Assembly: GCF_023073335.1 (NCBI RefSeq)
Contig: NZ_JADPJG010000015.1
Coordinates: 275,158 to 339,157 of the forward strand
Direction of reading: 5' to 3'
Source: Bradyrhizobium sp. 21
GTDB taxonomy: Bacteria; Pseudomonadota; Alphaproteobacteria; Rhizobiales; Xanthobacteraceae
Length of the DNA stretch: 64,000 nt
Shown: piece by piece, positions 8,232-17,084 of the stretch
Position numbering within the stretch: position 1 is the stretch's first letter
How the letters are laid out: each line of letters opens with the position of its first letter
Position numbers and translations under genes: made by a program
The notes under the pieces: generated by a model
The model's input: only the letters and a program-made list of their open reading frames with translations
The model's database searches: none
Told to the model about the DNA's origin: nothing

Positions 8232-9404
8232 ATGAGGACGGCATTTTGGCTGGCGGGCGCTGCGGCGCTGGGGCTGGCAAACCAGGCTTTCGCCGGCGAC
8301 ACCATCAAGATCGGTTTCGTTTCGACCTTCAGCGGCCCGACCGCCGTGATCGGCAACGACATGCGCAACTCCTTCGAGCTCGCGCTGGATCACATCGGCC
8401 GCAAGATGGACGGCAAGCCGGTCGAGGTGATCTACGAGGATGACGGGCAGAAGCCCGACGTCGGCAAGCAGAAGACCGAGAAGCTGGTGCAGTCCGACAA
8501 GGTCGATTTCATAGTCGGTTACATCTGGTCGAACGTGCTGCTGGCCTCGCTCAAGACCGCGGTGGATTCGCAGACCTTCCTGATCTCGGCCAATGCCGGC
8601 CCGTCGCAGCTCGCAGGCGAGCTCTGCTCGCCCTACGTGTTCTCGACCTCTTGGCAGAACGACCAGACGCCGGCCGCCATGGGCCTCAACATGAATGCGA
8701 ATGGCGTCAAGAGCGTCTTCCTGATCGGCCCGAACTACGCCGCCGGCAAGGACATGCTCGCCGGCGTGAAGAGCACCTTCAAGGGCGAGATCAAGGGCGA
8801 GGAGTACACGGTCTGGCCGAGCCAGCTCGATTTCTCCGCCGAGCTCTCCAAGGCGCGGGCCTCCGGAGCCGAGTCGATCTTCGTGTTCTATCCCGGTGCG
8901 GCCGGCGTGCAGTTCCTCAACCAATATGCACAGGCCGGCCTGAAGAGCACGATGCCGCTCTACACCGCCTTCACCATCGACGAGCTCTCACTGCCACTCC
9001 AGAAGGAGAACGCACTCGGCGTATCCGGCGCGCAGGAGTGGGTGAACGACCTCCCGAACGAGCAGAATAAGAAGTTCGTCGCCGACTACCGCAAGAAGTA
9101 CCCCAGCGCCCGGCCGAGCTATTACGGCGCGCAGGCCTATGACGCGGCGCAGCTTATCAACAGCGCGGTGGTCGCCGTCGGCGGCGACACGTCCAAGAAG
9201 GATGCGATGAAGGCCGAGATGGAGAAGGCCAATTTCAAGTCTCTGCGCGGCTCGTTCAAATACGGCAACAACCACATCCCGATCCAGAACTTCTATCTCC
9301 AGGACGTGGTGAAGGGCGCCGGGGGCGAGCTCTCGCTGAAGACCGTCGCCACCATCGTCACGGACGACCAGGACCGCTTCCACGAAAAGTGCCCGATGAA
9401 GTGA
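8232..9404 (+). CDS. Periplasmic solute-binding protein, branched-chain-type ABC transporter (probable aromatic substrate)
   Basis: 390 residues. A signal peptide (MRTAFWLAGAAALGLANQAFA) is followed by DTIKIGFVSTFSGPTAVIGND, the N-terminal lobe of the COG0683 type I periplasmic-binding fold. The ATG at 8232 follows AAGGAGGGG; a GTG six bases earlier is a weaker choice. Proteins of this type near aromatic-degradation genes in Rhodopseudomonas take p-coumarate, ferulate or benzoate-type ligands. There is no companion permease next to it. It is a candidate partner for the binding-protein-less transporter at 20.6 kb. The ligand is not determinable from sequence alone. Confidence 0.8.
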   Translation: MRTAFWLAGAAALGLANQAFAGDTIKIGFVSTFSGPTAVIGNDMRNSFELALDHIGRKMDGKPVEVIYEDDGQKPDVGKQKTEKLVQSDKVDFIVGYIWSNVLLASLKTAVDSQTFLISANAGPSQLAGELCSPYVFSTSWQNDQTPAAMGLNMNANGVKSVFLIGPNYAAGKDMLAGVKSTFKGEIKGEEYTVWPSQLDFSAELSKARASGAESIFVFYPGAAGVQFLNQYAQAGLKSTMPLYTAFTIDELSLPLQKENALGVSGAQEWVNDLPNEQNKKFVADYRKKYPSARPSYYGAQAYDAAQLINSAVVAVGGDTSKKDAMKAEMEKANFKSLRGSFKYGNNHIPIQNFYLQDVVKGAGGELSLKTVATIVTDDQDRFHEKCPMK

Positions 9405-9433
9405 GCTGATTGTAACTACAATCAAGCTGCGTT

Positions 9434-9526
9434 CCCTTCTCCCCTTGTGGGAGAAGGTGGCGCGAAGCGGCGAATGAGGGGTTCGCCGCTACGCGACGAG
9501 CCACCCTCTCACAAGGGGAGAGGGGA
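9434..9526. repeat. Interspersed palindromic repeat, family B (CCCTTCTCCCC...GGGGAGAGGGG)
   Basis: About 93 bp. It holds a CTTCTCCC/GGGAGAAGG hairpin, then GGCGCGAAGCGGCGAATGAG, and CCCTCTCAC/GGGGAGAGGGG at the end. A close relative in the other orientation is at 18057-18143. It lies between convergent genes, so it could act as a bidirectional terminator. Confidence 0.75.
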
Positions 9527-9534
9527 AGAAGCCG

Positions 9535-11406
9535 CTACATCCGCGGCATGCTCACCGGGCGCACCTCGCGCGATTGCGCCGCGAGCCTGATCCCGGCATT
9601 GGCCGCGCCAAACCCCCGATAATTCCGCCGCTCGACGATCTCGAAGAAGAAGCGCTCATCAAAAATGTGGGTGTAGACCTGGAAGAACTCGCCGTCGCCT
9701 TCGCGATCGTAGAGGATGTGGTTGGCGCGAAGCTGCGCCATCAGGTCGGGCGCGAGGTCGTATTTGGCTTCGATGTCGTCGTAGTAATTGTCAGGGATGT
9801 CCAGGAAATCCGCGCCGCGCTTGCGCATTTCCGCGACCGCCGCAAAAATGTCCCGGCAGGAGAACGCGACGTGCTGCACGCCCGAGCCGAAAAACTCCGA
9901 GATGAAGCGGGCCGGCAGCGTGCGGTTTGCGGATGAGCCGTTGAGCACGAAGCGCAGGCTCTGGTCGCCGTTGATGACGGCCTGGCTCTGCACCAGCCCT
10001 CGGGGATCGGCGATCTCCATCTGCGGCAGCCGCTTGAGGTCGAGGATGCCGGTGTAGAACAGCAGCCAGGACAGCATCTCGTCATAGGGCATCGACTGCG
10101 CAATGTGATCGACGGCGAGCAGGGCGTCCGCGCTCGTATCGCTCGGGACGTGTTCGAAATCCGTGTCCCAGTTCTTGCCGGCCTGGTCGAGGAAATACAG
10201 CAGGCTGCCGCCGACGCCGTGGATCGCGGGAATCTCGAGTTCGCCCGGCCCGACCGGCTGGTAGAAGGTGCGTGCCTTCAGCGTCTCGGCCCGCTGCATG
10301 GCAAGGCCGGCATTGTCGACATCGAGCGCGATGGCGCAGACGCCGGGGCCATGCGTCACGTAGTGCGAGTGCGCGAAGCCGTCGGTCTCGGAGTTGATGA
10401 CGAGCTCGACCTTGCCTTGCGACCAACGTTCCACCGCCTTGCTGCGATGCTTGCCGGTCTTTCGGAAGCCGAGCTGCGAGAGCAGGCGGGCGAGCTCGCC
10501 GGCCTTGGTCTCGTTGACGGCAAACTCGATGAAGCCCGTGCCGCCGCTCTTGGCCTTCGGCGCCAAGGGTTCGCTGACGAGCTTCGGCCAATCCGGTGCG
10601 AGTTGGTCCTCCAGCAGGATCAGCGAACGCAGTCCGTCGACCGCGGTCTGCGCAGCCGAGCCGGCGCGGAACTGGTCGTTGAAGATCTCGAGCGAGAGCG
10701 GCCCGGCATAACCGGTCGCCGCGATCGCCGCCATGAACTCGCCGACCGGCAGATCGCCCTGACCGGGGAAGGAGCGGAAGTGCCGGCTCCAGGACAAAAT
10801 GTCGAGCTCGAGCTTCGGCGCATCCGCAAGCTGCACCAGAAAGATCTTGTCGCCGGGGATCGAGGCCATCGCGCGAACGGGAAAGCCCGGCGCCAGCGCA
10901 TGAAAGCTGTCGAGGATGACGCCGATCGCCGGATGATCGGCGCGCCGCACGATCTCCCAGGCGTCGCGATAATCGTTGACATGGCGACCCCAGGCCAGCG
11001 CCTCGTAGCCGACGCGCAAAGACCGCTTGGCCGCACGATCGCCAAGCTCGCGAAAATCATCCGCAGCGCGGTCGATGCCGCCGAGCGAGGCCGGCGAGAC
11101 GTTCGAGCAGATCAGCAGCAGGTCGGTGCCGAGCTCCTGCATCAGGTCGAACTTGCGCTCGGCCCGAGCGAAATTGCGCGTCCGCTGCGGCTCCGGCATG
11201 CCCTCGAAATCGCGGAACGGCTGGAACGCGCAGATTTTGAGATTGAGATCCTTGCAGAGCTGCGCCACCTCGCGCGGGCCTGAACCAAACGACAGCAGAT
11301 CGTTCTCGAAAATCTCGACCGCGTCGAAACCGGCGGACGCGATGGCGCGGAGCTTTTCGTCGAGGGCGCCTGAGAGGGAAACGGTAGCGATCGAGCGTTT
11401 GTTCAT
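9535..11406 (-). CDS. quiC: 3-Dehydroshikimate dehydratase, two-domain QuiC/QsuB type
   Basis: 623 residues. Residues 1-270 form a sugar-phosphate-isomerase-like TIM barrel whose metal ligands are visible as E135, D166, Q192 and E240, one position away from those reported for Pseudomonas QuiC1. Residues 290-605 form a 4-hydroxyphenylpyruvate-dioxygenase-like vicinal-oxygen-chelate region with the HPPD-type metal triad H434, H512 and E589. The first domain converts 3-dehydroshikimate to protocatechuate; the second domain's role in such fusions is unclear. It is the last gene of the minus-strand transporter operon and its ATG overlaps the stop of livF by four bases, so quinate/shikimate catabolism is the natural reading. 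Confidence 0.88.
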   Translation of the reverse strand: MNKRSIATVSLSGALDEKLRAIASAGFDAVEIFENDLLSFGSGPREVAQLCKDLNLKICAFQPFRDFEGMPEPQRTRNFARAERKFDLMQELGTDLLLICSNVSPASLGGIDRAADDFRELGDRAAKRSLRVGYEALAWGRHVNDYRDAWEIVRRADHPAIGVILDSFHALAPGFPVRAMASIPGDKIFLVQLADAPKLELDILSWSRHFRSFPGQGDLPVGEFMAAIAATGYAGPLSLEIFNDQFRAGSAAQTAVDGLRSLILLEDQLAPDWPKLVSEPLAPKAKSGGTGFIEFAVNETKAGELARLLSQLGFRKTGKHRSKAVERWSQGKVELVINSETDGFAHSHYVTHGPGVCAIALDVDNAGLAMQRAETLKARTFYQPVGPGELEIPAIHGVGGSLLYFLDQAGKNWDTDFEHVPSDTSADALLAVDHIAQSMPYDEMLSWLLFYTGILDLKRLPQMEIADPRGLVQSQAVINGDQSLRFVLNGSSANRTLPARFISEFFGSGVQHVAFSCRDIFAAVAEMRKRGADFLDIPDNYYDDIEAKYDLAPDLMAQLRANHILYDREGDGEFFQVYTHIFDERFFFEIVERRNYRGFGAANAGIRLAAQSREVRPVSMPRM

Positions 11407-12140
11407 GCCGCATTGTCCTCCATGACGCCACCGAGGAAAAGTTGCCCGATGCGCGGGTCGTTCAGGATGCGCTTCGCGTCGTCGACCATGCGGGTCTGGC
11501 CGAGCTCGAGCACGATGCCGATGTCGGAAATCTCCAGCGCCGAGCGCGCGTTCTGCTCGATCATCAGGATGGTGACGCCGCGGTCGCGCAAGCCTTTGAG
11601 GATGTCGAAGGTCTGTTGCACCATCAGCGGCGACAGGCCGATCGAGGGCTCGTCGATCAGCACCAGCTTTGGCTCGAGCAGCAGCGAGCGGGCGATCTCG
11701 AGCTGTTTCTGCTCGCCGCCGGACAGCGTGGAGGCCTGCTGCGTCGATTTCCGCCGCAGCGCCGGGAACAGGTCGAGAGCGACCTCGATCCGTGTGGGCA
11801 GGTCGATGTCCTTCCCGGCGGAAACGCCGCCGAGCTCGATGTTGTGACGCACCGACAGTTCGGGAAAGATGTTGCGGCCCTGCGGCACGTAGCAGATGCC
11901 GGCATTGAGCAGCGCGCGCTGGCTCAAATTGGTGACGTCGCGGCCGGCGAAATTGATCTTGCCCTCGCGCAGCTTCAACAGGCCGAAGATTGCCTTGAAG
12001 ACCGTCGATTTGCCGGCACCGTTCGGGCCGATGATCGTCGTGATCGTGGCCTGCGGCACGGCAAAGGTGGTGCCGTTCAGGATCGTCATCTTGCCGTAGC
12101 CGCCGACGAGATTGTGAACCGAAAGGATCGGGTCGCTCAT
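11403..12140 (-). CDS. ABC transporter ATP-binding protein, LivF type (quinate/shikimate operon)
   Basis: 245 residues. Walker A GPNGAGKST, signature LSGGEQKQ, Walker B LVLIDEPSIGL and H-loop region ILMIEQN are all present; the LivF hallmark YVPQGRNIFPELSVR follows Walker A. The ATG at 12140 was chosen because the longer open frame has no family similarity and crosses into the preceding gene. It overlaps the dehydratase gene downstream (ATGA). It energises uptake through the adjacent LivH/LivM permeases; the substrate is inferred from the operon. Confidence 0.88.
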   Translation of the reverse strand: MSDPILSVHNLVGGYGKMTILNGTTFAVPQATITTIIGPNGAGKSTVFKAIFGLLKLREGKINFAGRDVTNLSQRALLNAGICYVPQGRNIFPELSVRHNIELGGVSAGKDIDLPTRIEVALDLFPALRRKSTQQASTLSGGEQKQLEIARSLLLEPKLVLIDEPSIGLSPLMVQQTFDILKGLRDRGVTILMIEQNARSALEISDIGIVLELGQTRMVDDAKRILNDPRIGQLFLGGVMEDNAA

Positions 12141-12154
12141 GGCTCGCTCGCTCC

Positions 12155-12898
12155 TCAATGTCCGAGATAGGCTTCGATCACGGCGGGGTTCTTTCGTACC
12201 TCGTCCGGTCGTCCCATCGCCAGCACCTTGCCCTCCGCCATCACCATCACGCGCGAGCATAGCGACATCACGAATTCCATGTTGTGCTCGATCACGACGA
12301 AGGTGGCGTTCTTCTCGCGGTTGATCGCGACCAGGCGCTCCTTCAGATCCGTCAGCATCGACGGGTTGACGCCGCCCGCGGGCTCGTCGAGCAGCACCAG
12401 GCGGGGGCCGCCCATGAAGGCCATGGCGGCGTCCAGAAGCTTCTGCTGACCGTAGGACAGGCCGCCGGCCGGCTCGTCGGCGAGATGATCGAGCTTGAAG
12501 AAGCCGATCATCTGGTTGGCGGCCCCTGTCAGTCCTGCATCGGAGCGACCGACAAGGCGCGAGGCCATGCTGCCCTGGTGCTCCTGGCCAGCAAGGATCA
12601 GGTTCTCGCGCACCGAGAGCTTTGGAAACACCTGCAACAGCTGGAAGGTGCGGCTGACCCCGAGCTTGTTGAGCTCGGCGGGCCGCAGGCCCGTCACGAT
12701 CTTGCCGTCGAGCTTGACCTCGCCGCCTGACGGGGTGAGTTGGCCGAGGATGCAGTTGAACAGGGTCGACTTGCCGCAGCCGTTCGGCCCGATCAGGCCG
12801 AGGATCTCGCCTTCGCGGACGTCGAACGAGACGCCGCCGACGGCGCTGATGCCGCCAAAGTTCTTCTTGATGTCGGTGACTTCGAGGACCGCGCTCAT
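12155..12898 (-). CDS. ABC transporter ATP-binding protein, LivG type (quinate/shikimate operon)
   Basis: 247 residues with Walker A GPNGCGKST, the Q-loop segment SRTFQLLQVFPKLSV, signature LSYGQQK and Walker B LVLLDEPAGGVNP; the C-terminus VIEAYLGH is the classic LivG ending. The ATG at 12898 overlaps the stop codon of the upstream permease gene by four bases, implying translational coupling. It pairs with the LivF-type protein to form the nucleotide-binding heterodimer of the importer. Confidence 0.88.
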   Translation of the reverse strand: MSAVLEVTDIKKNFGGISAVGGVSFDVREGEILGLIGPNGCGKSTLFNCILGQLTPSGGEVKLDGKIVTGLRPAELNKLGVSRTFQLLQVFPKLSVRENLILAGQEHQGSMASRLVGRSDAGLTGAANQMIGFFKLDHLADEPAGGLSYGQQKLLDAAMAFMGGPRLVLLDEPAGGVNPSMLTDLKERLVAINREKNATFVVIEHNMEFVMSLCSRVMVMAEGKVLAMGRPDEVRKNPAVIEAYLGH

Positions 12899-13893
12899 TG
12901 CACCGTCTCCAGTCGGGATTTCGCGACGGCGCGCAGTGCGGAGGCCGCCTTGGTGCGGCGTTCGGCGAGATAGCGGTCGAGGATCCCCAGAATGCCGGTC
13001 GGCGACCAGATCAGCAGGCCCATCACCGCGATCGCGTAGAGCATCAGATAATAGCCTTCGGTGAAGCGCAGCCATTCCGGCAACAGCACGGCGATCATCG
13101 CGCCGAGGAATGGGCCGAGGAAGAATCCAGCGCCGCCGACGATCACCATCATCAAGAGGTCGAGCGAGAGCGACAGGTTGAACGGCACGGGATCGATATA
13201 TTGCGTCAGCGGCGCATAGAGCGCGCCGGCGACGCCGCCGAGCGCGGAGCCGATCGCGAACGCCATCAGCGTATAGCGGCGCGTGTCGATGCCCAGCGAC
13301 TGCGCGCGCAGGGGGTTTTCGCGCAGCGCCATGAAGGCGCGGCCCCAGGGCGAGCGGATCAGCCACCAGACCGCCAGCGACACGATCGCGAGCGAGCCGA
13401 GACAGACATAGTAGAACGGCAGCGGCTTATTGGTGGCGATGCCGAAGATGTGCGGGCGCGGAATGTTGGAGATGCCGTAGATGCCGCCGGTGAGCCAGCT
13501 CTCGTTGCGGAACACCAGGAAGGCCAGCGTCGAGAAGGCGAGCGTGACGAAGGCGAGATAATGGTGCTGCACCCTCAGCGCGGGATAGCCGAGCACCCAG
13601 CCGACCGCGAAGCTCAAGGCGATCGCGACCACGATCGCCGCCGGCAGCGGCCAGCCATGGGTGGTCATGATCGCCGCCGCGTAAGCGCCGATGCCGACGA
13701 AGGCGCCCTGTGCCAGCGAGACCTGGCCGGCATAGCCGAGCGTGAGGTTGAGGCCCATGGCGGCGATCGCCATCACCGCCCACTGGCTCAGAATGAACAG
13801 GCCATAGCGGTTGAAGTTCATGGGGACGACGATCAGCGCGGCGATGACGGCGAGGCCGAGGGCGATCTTCAGAGGTTTGGCGAAGCCGCTCAT
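12895..13893 (-). CDS. ABC transporter permease, LivM type (quinate/shikimate operon)
   Basis: 332 residues, strongly hydrophobic with about nine membrane segments. The conserved LNLTLGYAGQVSLAQGAFVGIGAY motif region and the cytoplasmic coupling loop RENPLRAQSLGIDTRRYTLM are both visible. The start at 13893 (ATG) overlaps the stop of the LivH-type gene; a longer frame upstream is only antisense or out-of-frame reading of livH. It has a longer, basic C-terminal tail than usual (AERRTKAASALRAVAKSR). It forms the inner-membrane pore with the LivH-type protein. Confidence 0.87.
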   Translation of the reverse strand: MSGFAKPLKIALGLAVIAALIVVPMNFNRYGLFILSQWAVMAIAAMGLNLTLGYAGQVSLAQGAFVGIGAYAAAIMTTHGWPLPAAIVVAIALSFAVGWVLGYPALRVQHHYLAFVTLAFSTLAFLVFRNESWLTGGIYGISNIPRPHIFGIATNKPLPFYYVCLGSLAIVSLAVWWLIRSPWGRAFMALRENPLRAQSLGIDTRRYTLMAFAIGSALGGVAGALYAPLTQYIDPVPFNLSLSLDLLMMVIVGGAGFFLGPFLGAMIAVLLPEWLRFTEGYYLMLYAIAVMGLLIWSPTGILGILDRYLAERRTKAASALRAVAKSRLETVQ

Positions 13894-14765
13894 ACGGTGC
13901 GCTCCTCGGCGCGGCCGAGCAAGCCCTGCGGCCGGAACAGGATGACGGCGATCAGGAAGATCATCGGCACGGCGGCGCGGTACTGCGTCGAGACGTAGGC
14001 GGCCGCGAGGTTGTCGAGCACGCCGATCAGCAGGCCGCCGGCGATCGCGCCGCGCACCTGGTTGAATCCGCCGACGATCGCGGCGATGAACGCGGCCTGG
14101 CCGAGCACCTCGCCGGATGTAAACTTCGCGAGGTAAATCGGCGTGATCAACAGCGAGGCGAGCGCGACCAGGAAGGCGTTGATCAGGAAGGTCAGGAGAA
14201 TCATGCGCTCGACCGGCACGCCGATGATGCGCGCCACCGTCGGGTTCTGCGCCGCCGCCTGCATCTGGTGACCGAGCGAAGTGCGGTTGAGGAGTGCGGT
14301 CAGGCCGAAGACGGCAAGGATGGCGAGCACGAGGACGCCGATGCTTTGCAGCGAGACGTTGTGACCGAGGATTGCGATATCGCCCGTCGGCACGATCGAG
14401 GGGAAGGGCGAGGCCTCGGCGCTGAAGAACTGTTTGACGGCCTCCTTGAGGCCGATCGCCAGCGCCATGGTCGCGATGGCAAGCGGCAGCACGCCATGGC
14501 GCATCATCGGATCGACCAGCAGCATCTTGAAGGCGAGGCCGAGCAGGAGCATCGAGAGCAGGATGCCGAGGATAATCGCGAGCCAGAACGGCGCGCCGGC
14601 ATGCATCGCCGCCAGCATCAGGAACGCCGGCAGCATCACGAACTCGCCTTGCGCGAAATTGATGGTCTGAGAGGTCTGCCACAGCAGCGTGAAGCCGACC
14701 GCGACCAGCGCATAGATCGCGCCGGTGGCAAGTCCCGCGACCAGAAGATCGAACAGATTGGACAT
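13890..14765 (-). CDS. ABC transporter permease, LivH type (quinate/shikimate operon)
   Basis: 291 residues, membrane protein with the LivH N-terminus LVAGLATGAIYALVAVGFTLLW and the motif INFAQGEFVML. The coupling loop AAAQNPTVARIIGVPVERM precedes the last membrane segments. It begins at 14765, 114 bp downstream of the solute-binding protein gene, with a hairpin repeat in the gap. The gene order binding protein-H-M-G-F is the standard one for the branched-chain family. Confidence 0.87.
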   Translation of the reverse strand: MSNLFDLLVAGLATGAIYALVAVGFTLLWQTSQTINFAQGEFVMLPAFLMLAAMHAGAPFWLAIILGILLSMLLLGLAFKMLLVDPMMRHGVLPLAIATMALAIGLKEAVKQFFSAEASPFPSIVPTGDIAILGHNVSLQSIGVLVLAILAVFGLTALLNRTSLGHQMQAAAQNPTVARIIGVPVERMILLTFLINAFLVALASLLITPIYLAKFTSGEVLGQAAFIAAIVGGFNQVRGAIAGGLLIGVLDNLAAAYVSTQYRAAVPMIFLIAVILFRPQGLLGRAEERTV

Positions 14766-14799
14766 GTTCCCTCTCGTGTCCCTAGCCCCGCTTTATCGG

Positions 14800-14867
14800 C
14801 TCCCTCTCCCCGCGAAGGGCGGGGAGAGGGAGGAGAAAGGTCGCCCCTCCCCGCGCGCGGGGAGAGG
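14800..14867. repeat. GC-rich hairpins between binding-protein and permease genes
   Basis: Two back-to-back stem-loops: CTCCCTCTCCCCGC/GCGGGGAGAGGGAG and CCTCCCCGCG/CGCGGGGAG. They are related in core sequence to the family B repeats. In the operon they fall between the binding-protein gene and livH, where such structures commonly protect the upstream mRNA and lower downstream expression, so that the binding protein is made in excess. Confidence 0.7.
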
Positions 14868-14878
14868 CGAAGACCACC

Positions 14879-16009
14879 TCACTTCACCTTCGGCAGCACC
14901 TGCTTCACGACCTGCTTGCCCTCGACCACCTCGACCAGAAAGCTCTGGCGGTCGATGTCGCCGGTGTCGCTGAAGGTGACGTCCATCAGGATGCCCGGCT
15001 CGTCGGCGGCCTTGATGGTCAGGCCGTGCAGCGTATCGGCGAACGCCTTGCTGTCGACCTTGCCCATCTTGTCGGTGGTGGCCTTCACCATGTAGACGGC
15101 GAGATAGCCCTTCAGGCCGTTATGGTCGGGCACGTAATTGTACTTCTTCGCGAACTTGTCGCGGAACGTCTTGATCAAATCGACCGGCGCATCGGTGGTG
15201 AGGCCGACATGGCCGCGCGCGCCGTTGGCGGCATCGCCGGCGAGCTCGATCACCTTCTGGCCGATCAGCGTGGTCTCCCCCATCAGCGGCGCGGTGACGC
15301 CCTGACGCTTCAGCTCCTTCAGGATGCGCGCGCTCTCTTCCTCGTTGAGATAGACGAACACGGCGTCGGGATTGGCGGCCTTGATCTTGCCGACGTCGGC
15401 GGCGAAATCGGCCTGGCCCGCTTCGGTGGAGAGATCGGCGACCACCTTGGAGCCGAGCCGGTCGAGCTCCTTGACCACGACGTCGCGTCCGCCACGGCCG
15501 AAATCATTGTTGACCCAGACCACCGCGACCGACTTCGCCTTCATGTCGTCGTGGATGTATTTGGCGACCTTCGGCATCGAGGATTGCTGGCCGAACGAGG
15601 TGCGGAACAGGAATTTGTTTCCGGCCTGCGTCAGCTCGGCGGCTTCGCCACCCATGATCTGCGCGATGCCGGCCTCAGCCGCGAGCGGCGCGGTGACCTT
15701 GACTGAGCCGGAATAGCCGGGCCCGAGCAGCACATAGGGCTCGGCGTCGAGCGCCTTCTGCACCTGCGCGCGGGCAACGCCGGGGTTGGATTGCGAATCG
15801 GCATGGGTGACCTCCAACTTGCGGCCGAGCACGCCGCCCTTGGCGTTGATCTCCTCGATCGCGAGGTCGATGCCGTTCTTCCAGTTGGTGCCGACGGTGG
15901 CGCCGCCACCGGACAGCTCGGCGACGTCGGCGAGCTTGATCGCCTGGGCGAAGGCGCCCGTGGTCGTGATTGCGGTGAGCAGCGCGCCCACCAGTAGCGT
16001 TGATTTCAT
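14879..16009 (-). CDS. Periplasmic solute-binding protein of the quinate/shikimate-type ABC importer
   Basis: 376 residues. The signal peptide MKSTLLVGALLTAITTTGAFA is followed by a mature type I periplasmic-binding fold (IKLADVAELSGGGATVGTNW, NPGVARAQVQKAL). It is the first transporter gene after the shikimate-dehydrogenase-like gene. The operon encodes two enzymes acting on shikimate and dehydroshikimate, so a hydroaromatic acid such as quinate or shikimate is the most likely ligand; this is inferred from context only. Confidence 0.82.
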   Translation of the reverse strand: MKSTLLVGALLTAITTTGAFAQAIKLADVAELSGGGATVGTNWKNGIDLAIEEINAKGGVLGRKLEVTHADSQSNPGVARAQVQKALDAEPYVLLGPGYSGSVKVTAPLAAEAGIAQIMGGEAAELTQAGNKFLFRTSFGQQSSMPKVAKYIHDDMKAKSVAVVWVNNDFGRGGRDVVVKELDRLGSKVVADLSTEAGQADFAADVGKIKAANPDAVFVYLNEEESARILKELKRQGVTAPLMGETTLIGQKVIELAGDAANGARGHVGLTTDAPVDLIKTFRDKFAKKYNYVPDHNGLKGYLAVYMVKATTDKMGKVDSKAFADTLHGLTIKAADEPGILMDVTFSDTGDIDRQSFLVEVVEGKQVVKQVLPKVK

Positions 16010-16064
16010 CGTCCTCTCCTCCGGGTTGAATTTTGCAAGCGGCCTTGTGTCCGGCCGCTTTGTC

Positions 16065-16937
16065 TCAAGCTGCCTGATAGGCGGCGCTGCGCGCGGCCAT
16101 CACGGCGTCGAAAGCCTCGCCCATGATTTCGATCGATGGCGCAAGGCCGGTGAACAATTCGAAAGCGTCGGCCGCCTGGTAGATTGCAAGCTCCCGCCCC
16201 GTCATGATCCGCGCGCCCTTCTCTTGCGCTGCGGCGAGGAGCGGCGTGATCAGCGGCGAATAGACGGCGTCGGCGATCCACAGGTCGGCGCGGAGCAGCG
16301 CCGGCGGCACCGGCGTGTTGCGGTTCGGCAGCATGCCGACCGGCGTGCCGTTGACCAGACCGGTTGCCCCCTCAACGGCATCCTCGACGCTTGTGGCCAC
16401 CCGGGCGCCACCAGCCAGCAGCGCAGCGAGCTTCTCGGCGCGCTCCAGGTCGGTGTCGAAGATGCGGATGTCGGCGACTTTCAGGCTCGCCAGCGCAAAG
16501 GCGATCGCCTTGCCGACGCCGCCCGTGCCGATCACGGCGACCGCATTTCCGGACGGTGCCAGCAGCGGCGCCACCGCGCGCGCGAAGCCGGTGGTATCGG
16601 TGTTGTGGCCGATCAGCCGGCCGTCATTGACGACCACGGTGTTGACCGCGCCCATGGCGGCCGCTCCCTGCGCCAGCTCGTCGAGCAGCGGCACCACGGC
16701 CTCCTTGTAAGGAAAAGTCACGTTGACGCCGGCAAAGCCGAGCCGGCGCACGCCTTCGAGCATCATGCGCAGCCCGGTCGCATCGGCGCCGGCGACCTCG
16801 ATGAGCTGGTAATGGCCGCGCAAGCCAAGCGCCTCGGCGGCGCGCTCATGCATGGCAGGGGATGCGGAATGCGCGATCGGCGCGCCGATCAGGCCGGTGA
16901 GAAGCTTCTTGCTGGCTGCGTATCCGCGCTTGGACAT
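16065..16937 (-). CDS. Shikimate / quinate dehydrogenase (catabolic AroE paralogue)
   Basis: 290 residues. The substrate-binding half has GAPIAHSASPAMHERAA and NVTFPYKEAV, with the catalytic Lys of the FPYKE motif and the Asp in HNTDTTGF; the cofactor half has the Rossmann motif VIGTGGVGKAIAFAL. In the segment after beta-2 it reads FDTDLERAEKL, where an acidic residue favours NAD over NADP. It is probably a catabolic enzyme oxidising shikimate (or quinate) to the 3-dehydro form that the dehydratase at 9535-11406 then aromatises. No dehydroquinate dehydratase gene is present in the operon, so shikimate is the simpler substrate. Confidence 0.85.
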   Translation of the reverse strand: MSKRGYAASKKLLTGLIGAPIAHSASPAMHERAAEALGLRGHYQLIEVAGADATGLRMMLEGVRRLGFAGVNVTFPYKEAVVPLLDELAQGAAAMGAVNTVVVNDGRLIGHNTDTTGFARAVAPLLAPSGNAVAVIGTGGVGKAIAFALASLKVADIRIFDTDLERAEKLAALLAGGARVATSVEDAVEGATGLVNGTPVGMLPNRNTPVPPALLRADLWIADAVYSPLITPLLAAAQEKGARIMTGRELAIYQAADAFELFTGLAPSIEIMGEAFDAVMAARSAAYQAA

Positions 16938-17040
16938 GGTTTGCTATGGTCTCGATTGGAGCGTTCGGTCCACGCCATTAGCGGGGAAATCCGCGCCATT
17001 CCAAGGGGGCTTCCATGTCGGACGATAGCCTTTCCCCCGC

Positions 17041-17084
17041 CTAACACAATTACCCATTTATCGGACAAACCTAACATAATGTTA
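17041..17084. promoter_or_regulatory. Candidate LysR binding region upstream of the shikimate operon
   Basis: Direct repeats CTAACACAAT (17041-17050) and CTAACATAAT (17071-17080) are exactly 30 bp apart, about three helical turns, and the second is part of the inverted repeat TAACAT-A-ATGTTA (17072-17084). The region is AT-rich against a GC-rich background and lies 100-150 bp upstream of the dehydrogenase start, overlapping the stop codon of the LysR gene. Confidence 0.5.

Noticed and set aside
12155..13366. Longer start for the LivG-type ATPase
   Set aside because: The extension is out-of-frame reading of the permease gene; the ATG at 12898 overlapping the livM stop is the natural start.
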